From Cephalotus follicularis (taxonomy: Eukaryota; Streptophyta; Magnoliopsida; Oxalidales; Cephalotaceae), in contig BDDD01001369.1 in NCBI GenBank assembly GCA_001972305.1, positions 339,052 to 403,051 of the forward strand: a DNA stretch of 64,000 bases, in the 5' to 3' direction. The notes under the pieces are model-generated. The model searched no databases. It saw nothing but the letters and a program-made list of their open reading frames with translations, and was not told where the DNA came from. Made by a program: the position numbers and the translations under genes. Numbering within the stretch: the first letter of the stretch is position 1; every line of letters begins with the position of its first letter. Below, one piece after another: positions 48,225 to 61,402 of this stretch.

Positions 48225-48860
48225 AAGATTTCCCGACCGCTTCAAGATTTCCCGACCGCCTAGGGCGGTCGGGAAACCATCATAAAATTCAATTTATAAC
48301 AAAAATGATTGATAATTGCCGATAATTGCCAACCGCTAGAATATTTCCCGACCGCCAAAGTGGTCGACAAATCATTATAACATTACTTTAATTAGAAATT
48401 TATCGTTGATTGCCGACCGCCTTGATATTTCCCGACCACCGTGACGGTCAGGAATTCATCACAAAATTAATTAATTTCACAAATTATGGTTAATTGCCGA
48501 CCGCTTAAAGATTCCCCGACCGCCATGGCGGTCGGGTAACCATTGCAAAACTAATTTAATTCACAAATTTATTTTATTTCCCGACCGCTTACAACATTCA
48601 CCGACCACCGGAAAGGTCAGCGAACCCTCATAAAATTTATTTTCTGACACCGATCAACAGCAACCGCTTCCCTTCCCGACCGCATTGGGGGTCGGTAAAT
48701 GATAAAGGCGGTCGGAAAAACGGTCGGGCTATAATCGGCGACCCAATTATAGGTGGCCGTCATGGCGGTCGGATTAGCGGTTGGGGAAACCTTTCGCCGA
48801 CCGCTTTTAGGATTTTCCCGACCGCCAAAGCGGTCGGGAAATGTCCTTTTTCTAGTAGTA
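48225..48860 (-). repeat. CACTA right subterminal repeats and TIR
   Basis: Many copies of TTCCCGACCGC and GGCGGTCGGGAA lie in both orientations from 48229 to 48845, often as inverted pairs. They end in the TIR at 48845-48860. They match the words at the left end. Confidence 0.9.
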
Positions 48861-49112
48861 TCAATAGCAAGCGCCTTCAGCATGTCTTCCAATGTCTGTA
48901 TAGTTCTTTCAGACAATCTATCTGTCTGTGGTTGAAAAATAGTGCTGAAGCTCAACTGCGTACCCATAGTTGTTTGCAACTTCTTCCAAAACATAGAAGT
49001 GAAATGACTATCTCTATCCAAAACTCTACTAACAAGGGCTCCATGAGGTCTAATTATCTCTTTCACGTATAACCGAGACAATCTATCCATAGAATAAGTC
49101 ATCCAAATAGGT
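48861..49112 (-). pseudogene. Element D pol piece: integrase core
   Basis: The minus strand reads WMTYSMDRLSRLYVKEI, VLDRDSHFTSMFWKKL (second catalytic D), STIFQPQTDRLSERTIQTLE (E region; the usual TDGQSE is TDRLSE) and MLKALAI, stopping at the CACTA. The other side (32036) continues with EFEGYW in the matching phase. The upstream end is bounded by solo LTR E2. Confidence 0.88.
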
Positions 49113-51836
49113 TGTTGAAAACTATTAGAGGGGTTAAGGCCATTTTAGGTCATAGGTGTTCATATTGTCCAACTTTGATTTTTACATCAAGAGCATCCAT
49201 GCAAAGGAACAACCTAGAATATCCATGTCCATAAATGTCCTGAACATGCCTAGGATCTCTAATTGTCCATCCAATTGAACCACAACACAAAATCAAGCCA
49301 TGATAGCCATGAGTCCAAGCATGCAAATTTCCAGCTCCATCCAAAAATTGGAACTAGGGTTTGCCTAGAAAGCCCTAGTACACCTGTGACTTCCAAGGCA
49401 AGAAAACCTAAGGGTTTCGACCATGGTACCTCTAAGACACCATCAAATAAAATGCTAGGGTTTTCATCATGAAACCCTAGCTTGGCCGAAAAGCATATTG
49501 GAAGAAGAAGAAGAGAGGAAGGAGAAGAATATTACCAAGATGATGGCTCCTTCCTTCAAATAGCTCCCTCTACACTTTTAGGTTTTTGCTTTTCCTCCAA
49601 GCTCCACAAGTCTTGGGTTCTAGAGATATCCAAGGATGACCTAAAGTTACAATCTCTCAAACAATCAAAACAATAAAGTTAGAACTTACATCACATATCA
49701 TGCAAGGTCCTATAAGGATAATGATGTTCTCTTTGGGACCTTTGTTGTATGGAGAGTTCTAAGCCCTAATATAATGATCAAGACAAGTAAAGGTATATTA
49801 GAATGAATGATATACCTCCACCTATAATGACCAAAGGAGGGGTAGAAAGGAGAAGAGTGTCTTCTTTATTCTTGAAGCTCTAAGCTTTACTCTGATGGCT
49901 TCCAAAGGAAATGGAGAAGAAAGGTAGAAGAGAGAGAGAGATGAGAGAGTGCTATGAATCCAAGCCTCCAAATGAGAGTAAAGTGTCTAACAATTACAAT
50001 AAGACTCTAAGTCTCACTTACATCCTCTCTTAGGCCGGCCACACTAGACAAGAGGACAAATTCACCATACCTTCTCGCATAACTTTTCATAATTCCCCAT
50101 ACCTTAAGCCATGCCTTCACATGGGCTTGAGTGTCTAACACTCATGCCTTTACTCATTCAAATTTCCACTAAAGACAAGAGAATGGCGGCTAGAGAAGGA
50201 ATGAGGGAGCTTGGTTGAACATGCATCTAATGCATGAGAATTTTGGCTAAGCACACACACAAAAAAATAAGTGCACCATGCTTTTGACTTACACTCTCTC
50301 ACACGCCCCATACCTAGGCATGGAGCTTGATATCCTACACTCAAACTTCATTTCAATTTAAATCCTCACTAGAGGACAAATTTGGAGTGGCTATGAGGGG
50401 GGAATTAGGGCTTGGCCGAATTGTGCATCTAATGCATAAATTTGGCCACCTCATGTATGCATACTTAGTGTGTATGCTCTTACCGCCCAAGCTCTCTCTT
50501 TCTCACACCATGTGATTACTTGTAATACACTCAACCTTTGACTAGAGTAAACTGATTATGGTGTAGCTAAGTGCTCACCACCCAAGGGTGACAAAAGCCT
50601 AGCAAATTAAAGTGCTCATGCAAAGTAACATCTCTAAGATGCTATCCTCCCACCAAATGACACATGTCTAACACATATCAACAAATCCAATAATCAGGCG
50701 GGACCCTAAAGTTCGGTTTGAAATCTGATCACAATGATAAATTTTTTGAAACATCCCAAAGTTCTGGTATGACCATGCTAATTGTCCTAGACTATCCAAA
50801 TGACCCCGGAGTGATATCTAATAAGTTTCCGGATCCGTAGAATTAATTCTAAATTAATTTCTACGTTAATCGTCCGAATTCCAATTAACCGACACTTTTT
50901 GCCGTCGTCAGCGTGCGTGCAGTGTTTCCCTAATCATCCTTTGCTCTGACCGCGGCCTAGGGCATGGATAATTGTCAACCCTAGATGAAGCCGTGATGAC
51001 TATAAATCGGGTAACACATTGCGACTATCGGCGGACCTCCCCAGAAACCTAGTCTCCAGTCCACCGGTACCTGACCAGGTTTTTCCTAGTCTGCTATGGA
51101 CACAAATAGTATAGAGTCGATCACTCTCGCCATGAGTGTGACGATTCCTTATTGCGCGCTCACTCACACTCGAACGTAGATTCCACAAGGCCCAAAGAAA
51201 ACCCGTTTGCCAGCTCTGGGAGCTGGGTAAGGGGAAAATCAAAGCCAGGCAGTTACAACGCAATGTTAAGCAGCCGGTCATGTCTAAGGAATAGCTCAGA
51301 TCATGTATGGCCTACTAGTCACCTAATGATTATACACTACCAACACAGATAGGAATCAACTATTGACACAAGTAGGACTATCCAAATAGGATTCTTATGG
51401 TGGGTAAGTTCAGTGAACATACCCTAAGCATGCACCTCGTATTAGCCCTGGGTTCTAGCCATATGGCAATGAGATACTCCATCCTCCATTGTTGGGATGC
51501 GGGCATAATCACGACAAGTTTATCCGGTTCTACTGTTCCCCTAAGACAGTGAACCTACGACTTGGAATATTTGTCACAGGGAGTAAGGTAGTCATTCTCA
51601 CCGCCCCTAGGCACGACATCCAACCCTTTTATGTGACATGAGCCGCATATGCTTTCAGTTAATATGTAAATTAAACTGAGATAATAATAACATAGTTGGG
51701 ATATCACACATGGCATACCATAAACATTGGGAATTTTACACAACATAACATAAAAAGAATTCATATTGTATATATAAAGTGATTTACATGTACATACAGC
51801 CACCTAGTGGCTTGCAGGGTCACCCTATACCTAACA
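49113..51836. mobile_element. Solo LTR E2, TSD TAGGT
   Basis: It starts TGTTGAAAAC at 49113 and ends CCTAACA at 51836. TSD copies TAGGT lie at 49108-49112 and 51837-51841. It is 2724 bp, of the same family as 56496-58920: the two share the run from about 50690 (GGGACCCTAAAGTTCGG) to the CAGCCACCTAGTGGCTTGCA near the end. There is no PBS or polypurine tract. It splits the integrase of element D. It has no gene; its open frames are short and not conserved with the sister LTR. Confidence 0.9.
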
Positions 51837-52160
51837 TAGGTATGAAGTGGGTCGACTTTGTGAGCCGATAAATCACAACCCATATAGCATCGTGCTTGTT
51901 ACGTGTCAATGGCAATCCGGAGACGAAATCCATGATCAGGTGTTCCCACTTCCACTCGGGAATAAACAAGGGCTGAAGCAGACTCGCTGGTCTCTTGTGC
52001 TATGTCTTAACTTGCACACAAATTAATAATCTCTCTATGAACCCTGCAATAACTTGCTTCATACCATTCCACCAATAGCCGAGTTTAGGTCTTGATACAT
52101 CTTCGTACTCTAGGATGAATGGAGAAATGAGATCTATGGGCTTGAGATAAAAGCTTATCC
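51837..52160 (-). pseudogene. Element D pol piece: integrase N-terminal part
   Basis: The minus strand reads ELKDKLLSQAHRSHFSIHP (start of the integrase zinc site), then WWNGMKQVIAGF, RPASLLQPLFIPEWKWEH, LIMDFVSGLPLTR (first catalytic D) and VIYRLTKSTHF, where LTR E2 is inserted. Frames shift between these motifs. The upstream end is the solo LTR at 52161. Confidence 0.82.
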
Positions 52161-55100
52161 TGTCGCACCCCGAACTGTGAGGAAACCCCCACAATCTGAC
52201 ACGTGGCATACCATCCATTCATCTCATATAAAACATACTCCAAAAGTGCTATAAATTTAAAACTTAAATCAATCAATGACATCAGCGGAATAACAATCCA
52301 TATAAAAACTAACTCTTATAATTCGGGCATGATGTATTCGTTTATCGGACTATATCCCCCTGTAAAGGAAAACACATTTCATATAACATGGGCTCAGCCC
52401 TCAACAACCATACTCCCGTAGGAGGAAGCAGTAGTTATAAACCATATCCAATACATCAACACACATCTCTTAAGCACTGCCACATGTCGGCAGGTCGATA
52501 GCTGAATAAAACATAACTCTAACACATCTTTAGATTTGTCTCTTACACATAACAAGGTTTATAAATCCGTACATATCAAATATAAACACAATGCCATTTT
52601 TATACAACTCATGGACAAAACCATGTACAACATGGCTAACAAAAGTTGCTATAAGAAAACCCATCCGTCCCAGCCTGTCTCATCGCAATCCATCACCTTG
52701 GCCTGACCCATTCCATCACAAGGAAATGGGTCAGCGACATACAGTCGGGTAGGTATACTATAGGCTATGCATGCTACAATATAATAATGTATGTGTGCAA
52801 CAGTATAACATAATGCCATGTAATGCAACATCATAATAGTATGATATGCGTACAATGGAATAACCCTATATGCATGGCATGACATATGCATGAATGCCAA
52901 GTGTGGACTGCTCTAGTATACCAACCGTCCCTAAGCAGTGGTATACTTCGCTAGTCCTAATATCACATCAAAGGCCATAGGCCTGCAGACACTCCATAAA
53001 AACCATCCATAGCCATACCATGGGAACAATCAAACCATAGGGTTAAGGAATAACACTGGCCACATAACCCTGCCCTGATGCTTACACTCGAAGGTGCTAA
53101 CCCTGAGGGGACCGGCGATCAATCCTGAAGGAGTCAGCTTGATCTACCCTAAATCCATAATGCTAGTCCAGAAGGTACTAGCCCTTGAGGGGACCAGCGA
53201 TCAATCCCGAAGGAGTCAGCTCGTTCTACCCTAAAACCCTAATATGTGGCCTACATCCATAATACTTCGTGACGGAAGTGAAGATTATGAATGGGTTATC
53301 CTGTAAGGTCTTAACCATAACAAACAACAGCCTTAGCCGTACCCTACCCTTAACCATAACCATATTTCATTTAAAATATAGGAACCTACCATCAAGGATC
53401 TCATAAGATCCACATCCGTGAAAACCCTTTAAAACCCTTTTCATAACCATAACCCTTTCCATAACCCTAAACCCTTTTTCCATTTCCATAAACCATTTCC
53501 ATTTTGTTGGTCCCTATCGGAGTTGAAAACAATGGAGAGGAAGTCTAATTAGGATATCCATCTCCAGATGTCCCAACTGAGCTATCCTAACCATTCATTG
53601 AAAACCCTTTCAAATCCATAAAATAATGGAGAGGAAGTCTAATCAGGATATCCGCGTCCAGATGTCCCAATTGAGCTATCCTGACCATTCATGAAAGCCA
53701 TTTGTATAAAAACCCCTTTTTAATAAAACTTTCTTTAAAGATTGATTTCAAAGAGTAATCCATAGTTTAAAAGTGTTAAGATAGGATTTCCATTGGCAAC
53801 CAGGCGTGAGGAAGGCTTCCCATGGAATCCCTTTTGAAAGAAATTCATTTGGATTGAAATCCAAAAAATTTTGCTAAACAAAACAGGGGCTTTAGGCGTT
53901 GACGCATAAAGTTTAGGCGTCGACACTTTGCGCTAGGCATCGACGGTTAAGGCATAGTGCCTTAGGAGTCGAGGCATGCACTAAGCGTCAACTGCTCATA
54001 ACACATAAGGCGTCAATGCTTACCGAAAGCGTCGACGCTTATGTCCCTCTTTCCCTTTCCGCGTTAACGCATCATGCTAGTTAGCATGCGAACGCAAAGA
54101 AGCACATATGGCGTCGACGCATAGCCAAGGCATCGACGCTTTGGCACTCAAGAACACGTCAACGTGCACAAAGAACATGTTGATGCCCTGGGCCTCTATC
54201 AACTATAAAAATCCATGAAAACTGGTTTAAATCCTTTAAAATTCAACTCAAAGGAAGCTATAAGCTTCACCTATAATTTAAAACACAAAACCAGCTTTAA
54301 AACCTTTTAAAACCATATCCATAACCCTTAGATTGCGAGAAAACGGAGAATGCGTAAAAAGTCCCAAACTCTCCGATTTCCCTTCATTCTCCATTTCTCT
54401 CCGTTTAACCCTACCCTGTTCCATAAACCATGAATCATGCATAACCATAACCATACATTTAGCGCACAATCAACAATGAACAGACATATTCATATAATCC
54501 ATTCAAAATGCATGAGCGCAAGCAATAGTATAACCTACCTCTTAGCAATTAAGCTCAGAAACCCTCTATCTTTGACCATTTCCTTCACCCTGCATATACA
54601 ACATATTTCCGTTACATTCTACACATAGGCAGCAACGCATTGCCGTCACCGAAGCTCCGGCCAGATTCCGACAGATACCCTGGAGTTTCGGCCACGCCAT
54701 AAACAGGTTCCACATTGAACGATTTACACAAAACTGCTCAAGACTTATCATGAATCAGTGCCAAACGCCGTGCCACAGGTGGAGTGAGTTCAACTTACTG
54801 AGTTGACTCGCTGGACTTCAACAATTCTGGTCACCACCCAAAAATGCCACACCATAATCAGATCACCACACCCCTGCCTTAAACTCACCAACACTCGGCG
54901 CTAATAGCGCGGTCATAAGCGGCAGCGAGTCAAACTCGCTGAGTCAACTCATCAACTGGAATCCGGCCGATTCTGACTGAATGATGCCTAAACAGTCACC
55001 GAAATGGGTGTAGCTGACCTTCTAGGTGAAGACCGGCCCATCAGTGATGACTACCGATGGTAGAATACACGGCAGAGGCGACAGTGATGCAAGGTGTTGG

Positions 55101-55510
55101 GGAGAAGGAAAATGAAAAGAGAAGAAGAGGAATAGGAAGGTTACCGGCCATGGAGGAACCGCCGCGACGCTCGCCTTTTCGCCCGCCGGCGTCTCTCTCT
55201 TCTTGTCTGGTGCCAAGCTCCCTCTCCCTCTCTCTCTCTTTCTCTCCCGCGTTCTCTCCCTCGCCTCTCTCCCCCTTTCTTTCTTCATACAGGCACATTA
55301 TCCGCCCGTGTCCTCTCCCTCTCTCCTTTATTTCTTTTGTCCATTCCTGGTATTTACCAGTAAAATACTAAGGCATGGGTCCCGTTTATTCCACGCATTG
55401 CAACATTAATTATCCAAACGATCACTAAAATAATGACAATAACAATGCGAACATAGGGCTGCACTGCCACGCATTAAAAATAGGCTTTATTGGCCATTTC
55501 GGGCATCACA
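52161..55510 (-). mobile_element. Solo LTR A3 (family A), TSD TATCC
   Basis: On the plus strand it begins TGTCGCACCCCG at 52161 and ends GGGCATCACA at 55510. TSD copies TATCC lie at 52156-52160 and 55511-55515. It shares AAAGGCCATAGGCCTGCAGA (near 52970) with the LTRs of element A and solo LTR B. At 3350 bp it is longer, partly from tandem duplications (about 53530-53690, and 53090-53220). GTCGAC-type motifs are at 53888-54190. A CT-rich tract is at 55200-55330. No internal sequence remains. Confidence 0.9.
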
Positions 55511-56495
55511 TATCCTTTAGTTCGTTGTCCACTGGAACGCAAACTCTGACTTGGTACCTCAACAAACCATCAGCAGTTCTGGTAAAATCCAGTTTCAAAT
55601 ATTAATTTGTGGCTATGGCTACTTTATGCAACTCTACGTAAGAAAACTGAGCATCTCAGATCCGATCAAGCAACGACGGTTGTGCATAAACAGAAGAAAG
55701 TGTCATATAAGCTATTTTGTGACTCAAGACATCTGCGACTACATTCACCTTCCTTGGATGATACTCAATATCACAGTTGCAATCTTTCAGAAACTCAAAC
55801 CATCTCTTCTATCTCATGTTCAACTCTTTATGTGGAAGAGGTGTTTCAGGCTCTTGTGGTCCGTCAAAACTACAAACTTGGTGCCATAAAGGTAGTGACG
55901 CCATTTCTTGAGAGCAAAGATAATGGCTGTCAATTCAAGATCATACAACAGGTAGATCCCTTTATGAAGATTTAATATTCTTGGACATATAAGCAATCAC
56001 CTTTCCATACTGCATAAGGACACACCCAAGTCCTTTTCCTAAGCATCTATATAAATTATGAAGTTCTTATTATCATCAGGTAAAGCTAAGATAGGTGGTG
56101 AAATCAATCGCTCCTTTAGCTCCTGAAAACACCATTCATAGTCAGTATCCCATTCAAAAGTTGCTTGTTTCTGAGTAAGTCGAGTCAACGACGTAGCAAT
56201 CCGTGAAAATCCCTCGACAAACTTGCGGTAATAACCCATTAGTCCCAAGAAACTATGGACTTCAGAAACGTTCTTTGACCATTTTTAATCGTTCACGGCT
56301 TTAATCTTTGATGGATCCATTGATAACCAACTATTGGATATGATGTGACCATGAAATGCAACATTTAATAGCCATAATTCACACTTGTTGAACTTGGCAT
56401 ACAACCGAAGATTTCTGAAAGTTTGCATCATTGTATAAAAGTGATAGGCATGCTCCGCCTTGGTCTTAGAATAGACAAGAACATCATCAATAAAG
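55511..56495 (-). pseudogene. Element D pol piece: RT C-terminus and RNase H
   Basis: The minus strand begins at the RT active site with FIDDVLVYSKTKAEHAYHF, then LYAKFNKCELW, HSFLGLMGYYRKFVEGFSRI (thumb) and LTQKQATFEWDTDYEWCFQ. RNase H follows with CVLMQYGKVIAYMSKN-type residues, FALKKWRHYLYG, and NVVADVLSHK-like residues near 55735. Stops and frameshifts are frequent. At 56495 it is cut in the middle of the RT active-site region by solo LTR E. Confidence 0.88.
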
Positions 56496-58920
56496 TGTTG
56501 GAACCCTGGAAGGGTCCCGTTCGATTTTGGGTCTAGGATACAAGTGTGTATAATTTAAATTTTTTAAAACACCGAGACACAAAGTCAAGGTCACACTTAT
56601 ATCTTACTATCATAATCGATCCCCCTAGGATCTTCGTTTAATATTCAATCGAACAAACGATATCAAGCATACATCCACCTAACCGAAACCAATTCGGTAA
56701 ACAATAAATATAAAAGATTAGGAACCATACCAACGTTGGCGGCTCCACCACTTTGCCACTACGCGCTTGCCGAAGCAACTACCGGTTACCGGCTCCACTG
56801 CCAGTTTCTGGCCAGTCCACGAAAACTTCAACCAAGACACCAACGGACTCCAAAAAATTTGGTCTACCCATTTCTGGCGGAGACGCACCGGGAAGCACCC
56901 CGGAACAAGGCAAACAACGGCGGTAACTCACTGAGTTCAGACTCAGTGCGACTCGGTCAATGCGTCATTGACCGGTGGTGACATATGAGGACGCCAACAC
57001 CCCGATAAATGTATTGGAGGCCAAGACTCGCCGTGACTCGGGCCGAAATGCCAAGTCACGACCCACAGCGAGTCGACTCGGTAGAGTAGACTCAGAAAAC
57101 TCATCCGGCCACAAAACGAACAAAAAATGCCGGGAAAAGCCTAATATAGGGTCAAGGTAGGTAGAGACAAAGGTTGGCACCACCTACGGTGACTGTCGGC
57201 GGCGGAAGAGACGCCGACAGTGGGAAGACGCAAAAACGCGTCTCTACTAAAACAGAGAGAGAGAGAGAGAGAGAAGAGAAAAAGGGGGAGAGAAGAAGAA
57301 GATGCTTACCGTGGATGAAAGGCCGCCTCTTTCCCCGGCCACTGATACCAATGGCATCGTCTTCTCCGGCTGGAAGCGCGCTACAGGCCCTGGCGCACGC
57401 AACGCGTGCTTCTCCCCTGTTTGGCGTAACCGGGATGCCAAAAACAAAAGGCCAAAGTCAAATTAGCCATGTGTCCATCGTTTGTTTTATTCTCTTTTAT
57501 TATAATTAAAAATCTCTCGATGTTTTAATTATGTGCACCTTGCACAATGTATGTTAAACATACTCTCACTGTGGTTTCTCTTAATATATCAATTTGATAA
57601 TACGGTGGTAAATTTAAATAAATAAATCACTAATGCCAAATTAATATATACTAGTTAAAACTAGATTTCCCGCCAAGCTAACATCTGTGTAGCATGCATC
57701 GCTTTTCCAATAACTAGGCAGGACCCGAAAGCCCGGTTTGAATCCAGTATGACTATAAATTTCTCAGAACATTCCAGGAGTTTTGGTACGACCACCTTGA
57801 TAGTTTCCGACTATCAGAATGACCCCGGTGTGAATCCCATCACCCCCCGGATCCGTAGAATCAACTACGTCTATAAGTCAACATCTAGTAAACCAGTATT
57901 TTATCCAGTCATCGACATATGTGTCATGTATCCTACGTCATACTTAGCTCCGACCGCGACCTAGGGTTCGGATTAATGTCACCCATAGGTAAAGCCGCGA
58001 TAACTATAAATTTACGTACGCGTTGAGACTTTTGGCAAACATTCCCGGAAACTCCGTTTCCAGTCTGCCTATACCTGATCAGAGTTTTAGAATCTCAACG
58101 GACATAAATAATATAGAGCCAATCACCCTGCATATGGGTGTGATGATTCCTTATTGCGAACTCGCCCATACATCTCAATAAAGCTCCTACAAGGCCTAAA
58201 GACAACCCTTTTGCCAGGACGTGGCTAGTGCTGGGGAAGGCGGAAATTAAAGCCAAGCAGTCACAACACAACGCATGCCATCCACTCAAGTCTAATGATA
58301 CAACGTATCTCCATGAATGGTCTACTAGTCACCATAGACTATACACTACCGAAACTATAGGAATCCTATTGACATAGGTATGACTTTCCAAATAGGTTTC
58401 CTATGGTGGCTCTGTTTAGTCTCATGCTCCTTAGCACAAACCCCGCATTATGCTTTAGGATAAATCGAAATGGTAATCAGATGATCCATCGTCTACTATA
58501 CCCGGGAGCAAGCATAATACAACAACTCTTTACGGTTCAACAATTGCCCTAAGAAAGTGAACCTATGACTTGGAATGTTCTATCAGAAGGGAGTAAGGAT
58601 CTCATTCTCATAACCTCTCAAGCATGAGATCCAACCCCTAGAATGACAAGGCACTATATGTGTACTCAGATGACATGGTGATCACCCGATCCATTTAAGA
58701 TGGTTTGGGATATTCATATAGCACGTTGCCATTTGTGATTGAATATGCACTATTAAACATGAAAAGGAATTCAGATTGTATAAATAGAAAGTTTAATATA
58801 CACACATGCAGCCGCCCTGAGGCTTAAAGAGATATCTCCAGTTAAGGAGTGCATCTCATACATACATATATATTTATGCAGAGCCACCTCGTGGCATGCA
58901 GGGACACCCCTACTCCAACA
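56496..58920. mobile_element. Solo LTR E, TSD TAAAG
   Basis: It starts TGTTGGAACCC at 56496 and ends CTCCAACA at 58920, perfect inverted termini TGTTGGA/TCCAACA. TSD copies TAAAG lie at 56491-56495 and 58921-58925. It is 2425 bp, same family as E2. An (AG)n run is at 57247-57273. CTGAGTT/GACTCGG motifs cluster at 56930-57090. It has no PBS and no gene. It sits inside the RT active-site coding region of element D. Confidence 0.93.
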
Positions 58921-59565
58921 TAAAGACCATTATAAACTGATCCAAGTAAAGTCTGAACACTCAGTTGATCAAGTCCATGAAGATGACAGGTGCATTAGTC
59001 ATGCCGAAAGGCATAAATAGAAACTCATAATGGTCGTATACAGACCTGAAAACAGTCTTTGAAATATCATAGTGTCTGACTCTTGGCTAGTGATAACTCG
59101 ACCTTAAATCGAGTTTAGAAAACATTGTAGCACCACTTAGTTGGTCAAACAAATCATCAATACGTGGTAGAGGGTACCTGTTCTTCACGGTGACCCTATT
59201 AAGCTGCTGATAATCAATGCACATCCACAGCGATCCATCCTTCTTCTTAACAAACAGAATGGTGCTCCCCAAGGTGAATCACTTGATCTGATGAAGCCCT
59301 TGTCAAGAAGGTCTTGTAACTGTATCTTCAGTTCCTTGAATTTAATCGGTGCCATACAATACGGTGCTCTGGAGACTGGAGTGGTCCCGAGTAGGAGATC
59401 AATAGCAAACTCCTTCTTTCTATATGGTGGCAAGGATGTCAAGTCTTATGGAAACACATCTCCAAACTCGTAAACCACTAGAATATCTTCTAAGCTTAGT
59501 TTCCATCTGTTGGTATCGATCGCATATGCTATGTATCCCAGGCAACATTTTTAATATCTCGTACC
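58921..59565 (-). pseudogene. Element D pol piece: RT N-terminal half
   Basis: The minus strand reads YIAYAIDTNRWKLSLEDI (linker after protease), [84 protein letters not shown] and [15 protein letters not shown]. These are the fingers and palm motifs of a Gypsy reverse transcriptase. A stop replaces one residue after FGDVFP. A deletion lies near 59275-59280 and a frameshift near 59100. It continues at 56495 on the other side of solo LTR E. Confidence 0.9.
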
Positions 59566-60339
59566 TGTTGTGTTTTGGGGTATTATGTTTTAAGGCATTG
59601 TTTTGTTCTTGGAAGAGGCTTGAGTTGGTTGTGGGGGTTGGTGGCCCATTTTAAAACTTATGGACAGGATTAATCTAAGGTTTAATAGGTTATATGTCTT
59701 AGCTTCTTGGAGCAGCTTTGTTGTTCCCAATGCTGTGTTAGGTACATGGTAGTTGGTAGTTTCTTTCTTGGTAAGTTGAGTTCGGTTTTGGAGAGAGAGA
59801 GAGCTCTAGTTTTCTTCTTCTTCCTTCTTTCGAAGAGCGTTTTGGATATCCTCCTTTGTCTTTGCTTTTGAGCTATGGAGGTGAGTTCATACCTCCTCTA
59901 TTTTGTGTTGTGTTGTGGCACGTTGCGCTCGGGCCGAGGAAGAGGATGATAGCCTGGTTTGGCTAGTTGTGTTTTCTCTTCATGCATGTGTTATGTTTTT
60001 CTTCTTGGTTTGATATGTGTTAGTTTTGTAGATGAAGATCCTGTTGCTGAGCCAGAGCACCTTGGGGTTGGTTGGCGGTAGTGTGGGGTATTTTGTGAGT
60101 GGGACATTCTCCTTTTCCTTTTTCCTTGACAATTTGTGTGTGCCTGTTGTTGTTCTCTATTGAGCGATCTTGGGGATTTGGATCCCGGTTATCTTTGTAT
60201 ATATTGTGTTTTGTTCTCGGATTATTACTATTCTTGTCAAACTATCCTATTCTTACTCTTTGGTTCTCCTCTGATGTGTGGGGTGCACTGGAGTGTGCGG
60301 ATGTGTTTCTTGGGTTGCTCTAGAATGTACGGACTGTTA

Positions 60340-60490
60340 TTAGCGGGCAATGCCCGGATAGATTTTTAGAAGGCACGAATCGGATATATTTTAGCGAGTT
60401 GTAGCTTGGATAGATTCTCGCAGACGAGGTCTGGCTAGATTCTAGCGGACGAGGTCTGGATAGATTCTAGCAGGCAAGGCCTGGATAGAT
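60340..60490. repeat. Minisatellite, ~28-bp unit, about five copies
   Basis: Units contain GGATAGATTCTAGCGGACGA or variants (TAGCGGGCAATGCC at the start, CAGGCAAGGCCTGG at the end). It lies in LTR F. Confidence 0.85.
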
Positions 60491-61402
60491 GTGTGTATTT
60501 TTCCTTGTGTATGGCTGCAGACCATGGATTGGGTGGTGGATGTGTGTGATGTCATGTTGTATGACAGCAGACCACGAGATATTGTGGTCTTCCTCTTCCT
60601 TTGATCTCGGCACAGTTGTTATTACATGTTATGATGTAACATTTTATTGAATTCCTATACTTGTTGATTATTGAACTCTTTTCCTTTTGGCAGACTCCGA
60701 GGTGTTGGACTTGTTGTATTGCCGAGTTTGTGCTTTCCTATGATCTACATAGTTTTATGTTTCACTCAGTTGAGAATGACATGATATTTGTTTATTTTAG
60801 TGCGTCTAGTGGTTGTGGATGCATTGGAGAATGCTTTGTCCTTACTCACTAGTCAGTTGAACTAATCCCCTCCCAGTTGTTTTGTAGAAGAATCTGAGGT
60901 GGATGCCAGAGCAGTCTTTTGTGTTGATAAGGTAGTCCTCGGACAGAAGCGGCTTCGTCGGCTTCTCAGACTCGTCCTTGCATGATTCATGGGGCATATG
61001 GGTTTCGTTTCCTCTGTTGTATGGGTACTCGGATATGAGGAGAGATGATATTCTTTTGTTGAGCCTGTTTTGTAAAGAGAAATGATGTTATGATATATTC
61101 TTTTGTGATGATATGATATATCTTGTGTTATGTTTAGATGATATGTGTTTTTCCTCTGTTTGGCGTATGTTATGCTTGGTCTGATCTTGGTAGGCCTAGC
61201 TGAGATGGGAATCTGTGCTTCCTGAGGACCGGTTAGGCTTTGACGAGAAGGCTGGCTGAGGTTAGGCAGGTCAGAGGATCTCCTAGGTAGAGGTCAGACC
61301 TTTAGAGCTTCTGTCCTGACCTTAGGGTTGTTGTTGGAGCTGAGATGTAGTGTGTTGTGCCTGGGTGGGTCCTCGGACTCAGTATGTGGTCAGGCTCATG
61401 TT

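Larger units (their letters stand above)
32037..48860 (+). mobile_element. CACTA transposon with captured host genes
   Basis: The left end begins CACTACTAGAAA at 32037. The right end is the inverse, ending TTTTTCTAGTAGTA at 48860 (last base A where G is expected). A 3-bp TSD, TCA, lies at 32034-32036 and 48861-48863. Both ends carry many subterminal CCGACCGC words. Inside, on the plus strand, are the end of a TNP2-type transposase and a second CACTA gene. Pieces of three host genes lie between these and the ends (DC1 protein on the minus strand, ribulose-phosphate 3-epimerase and a kinesin exon on the plus strand). A later block at 35729-40539 (LTR fragment, N gap, Copia) is inserted in the second gene. 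The element interrupts the integrase of Gypsy D. It lacks the transposase N-terminus, so it cannot mobilise itself. Confidence 0.93.

Noticed and set aside
54566..55371. Arg/Glu-rich and Ser/Pro-rich frames in solo LTR A3
   Set aside because: They come from a CT/GA-rich tract inside a solo LTR, in overlapping frames on both strands.
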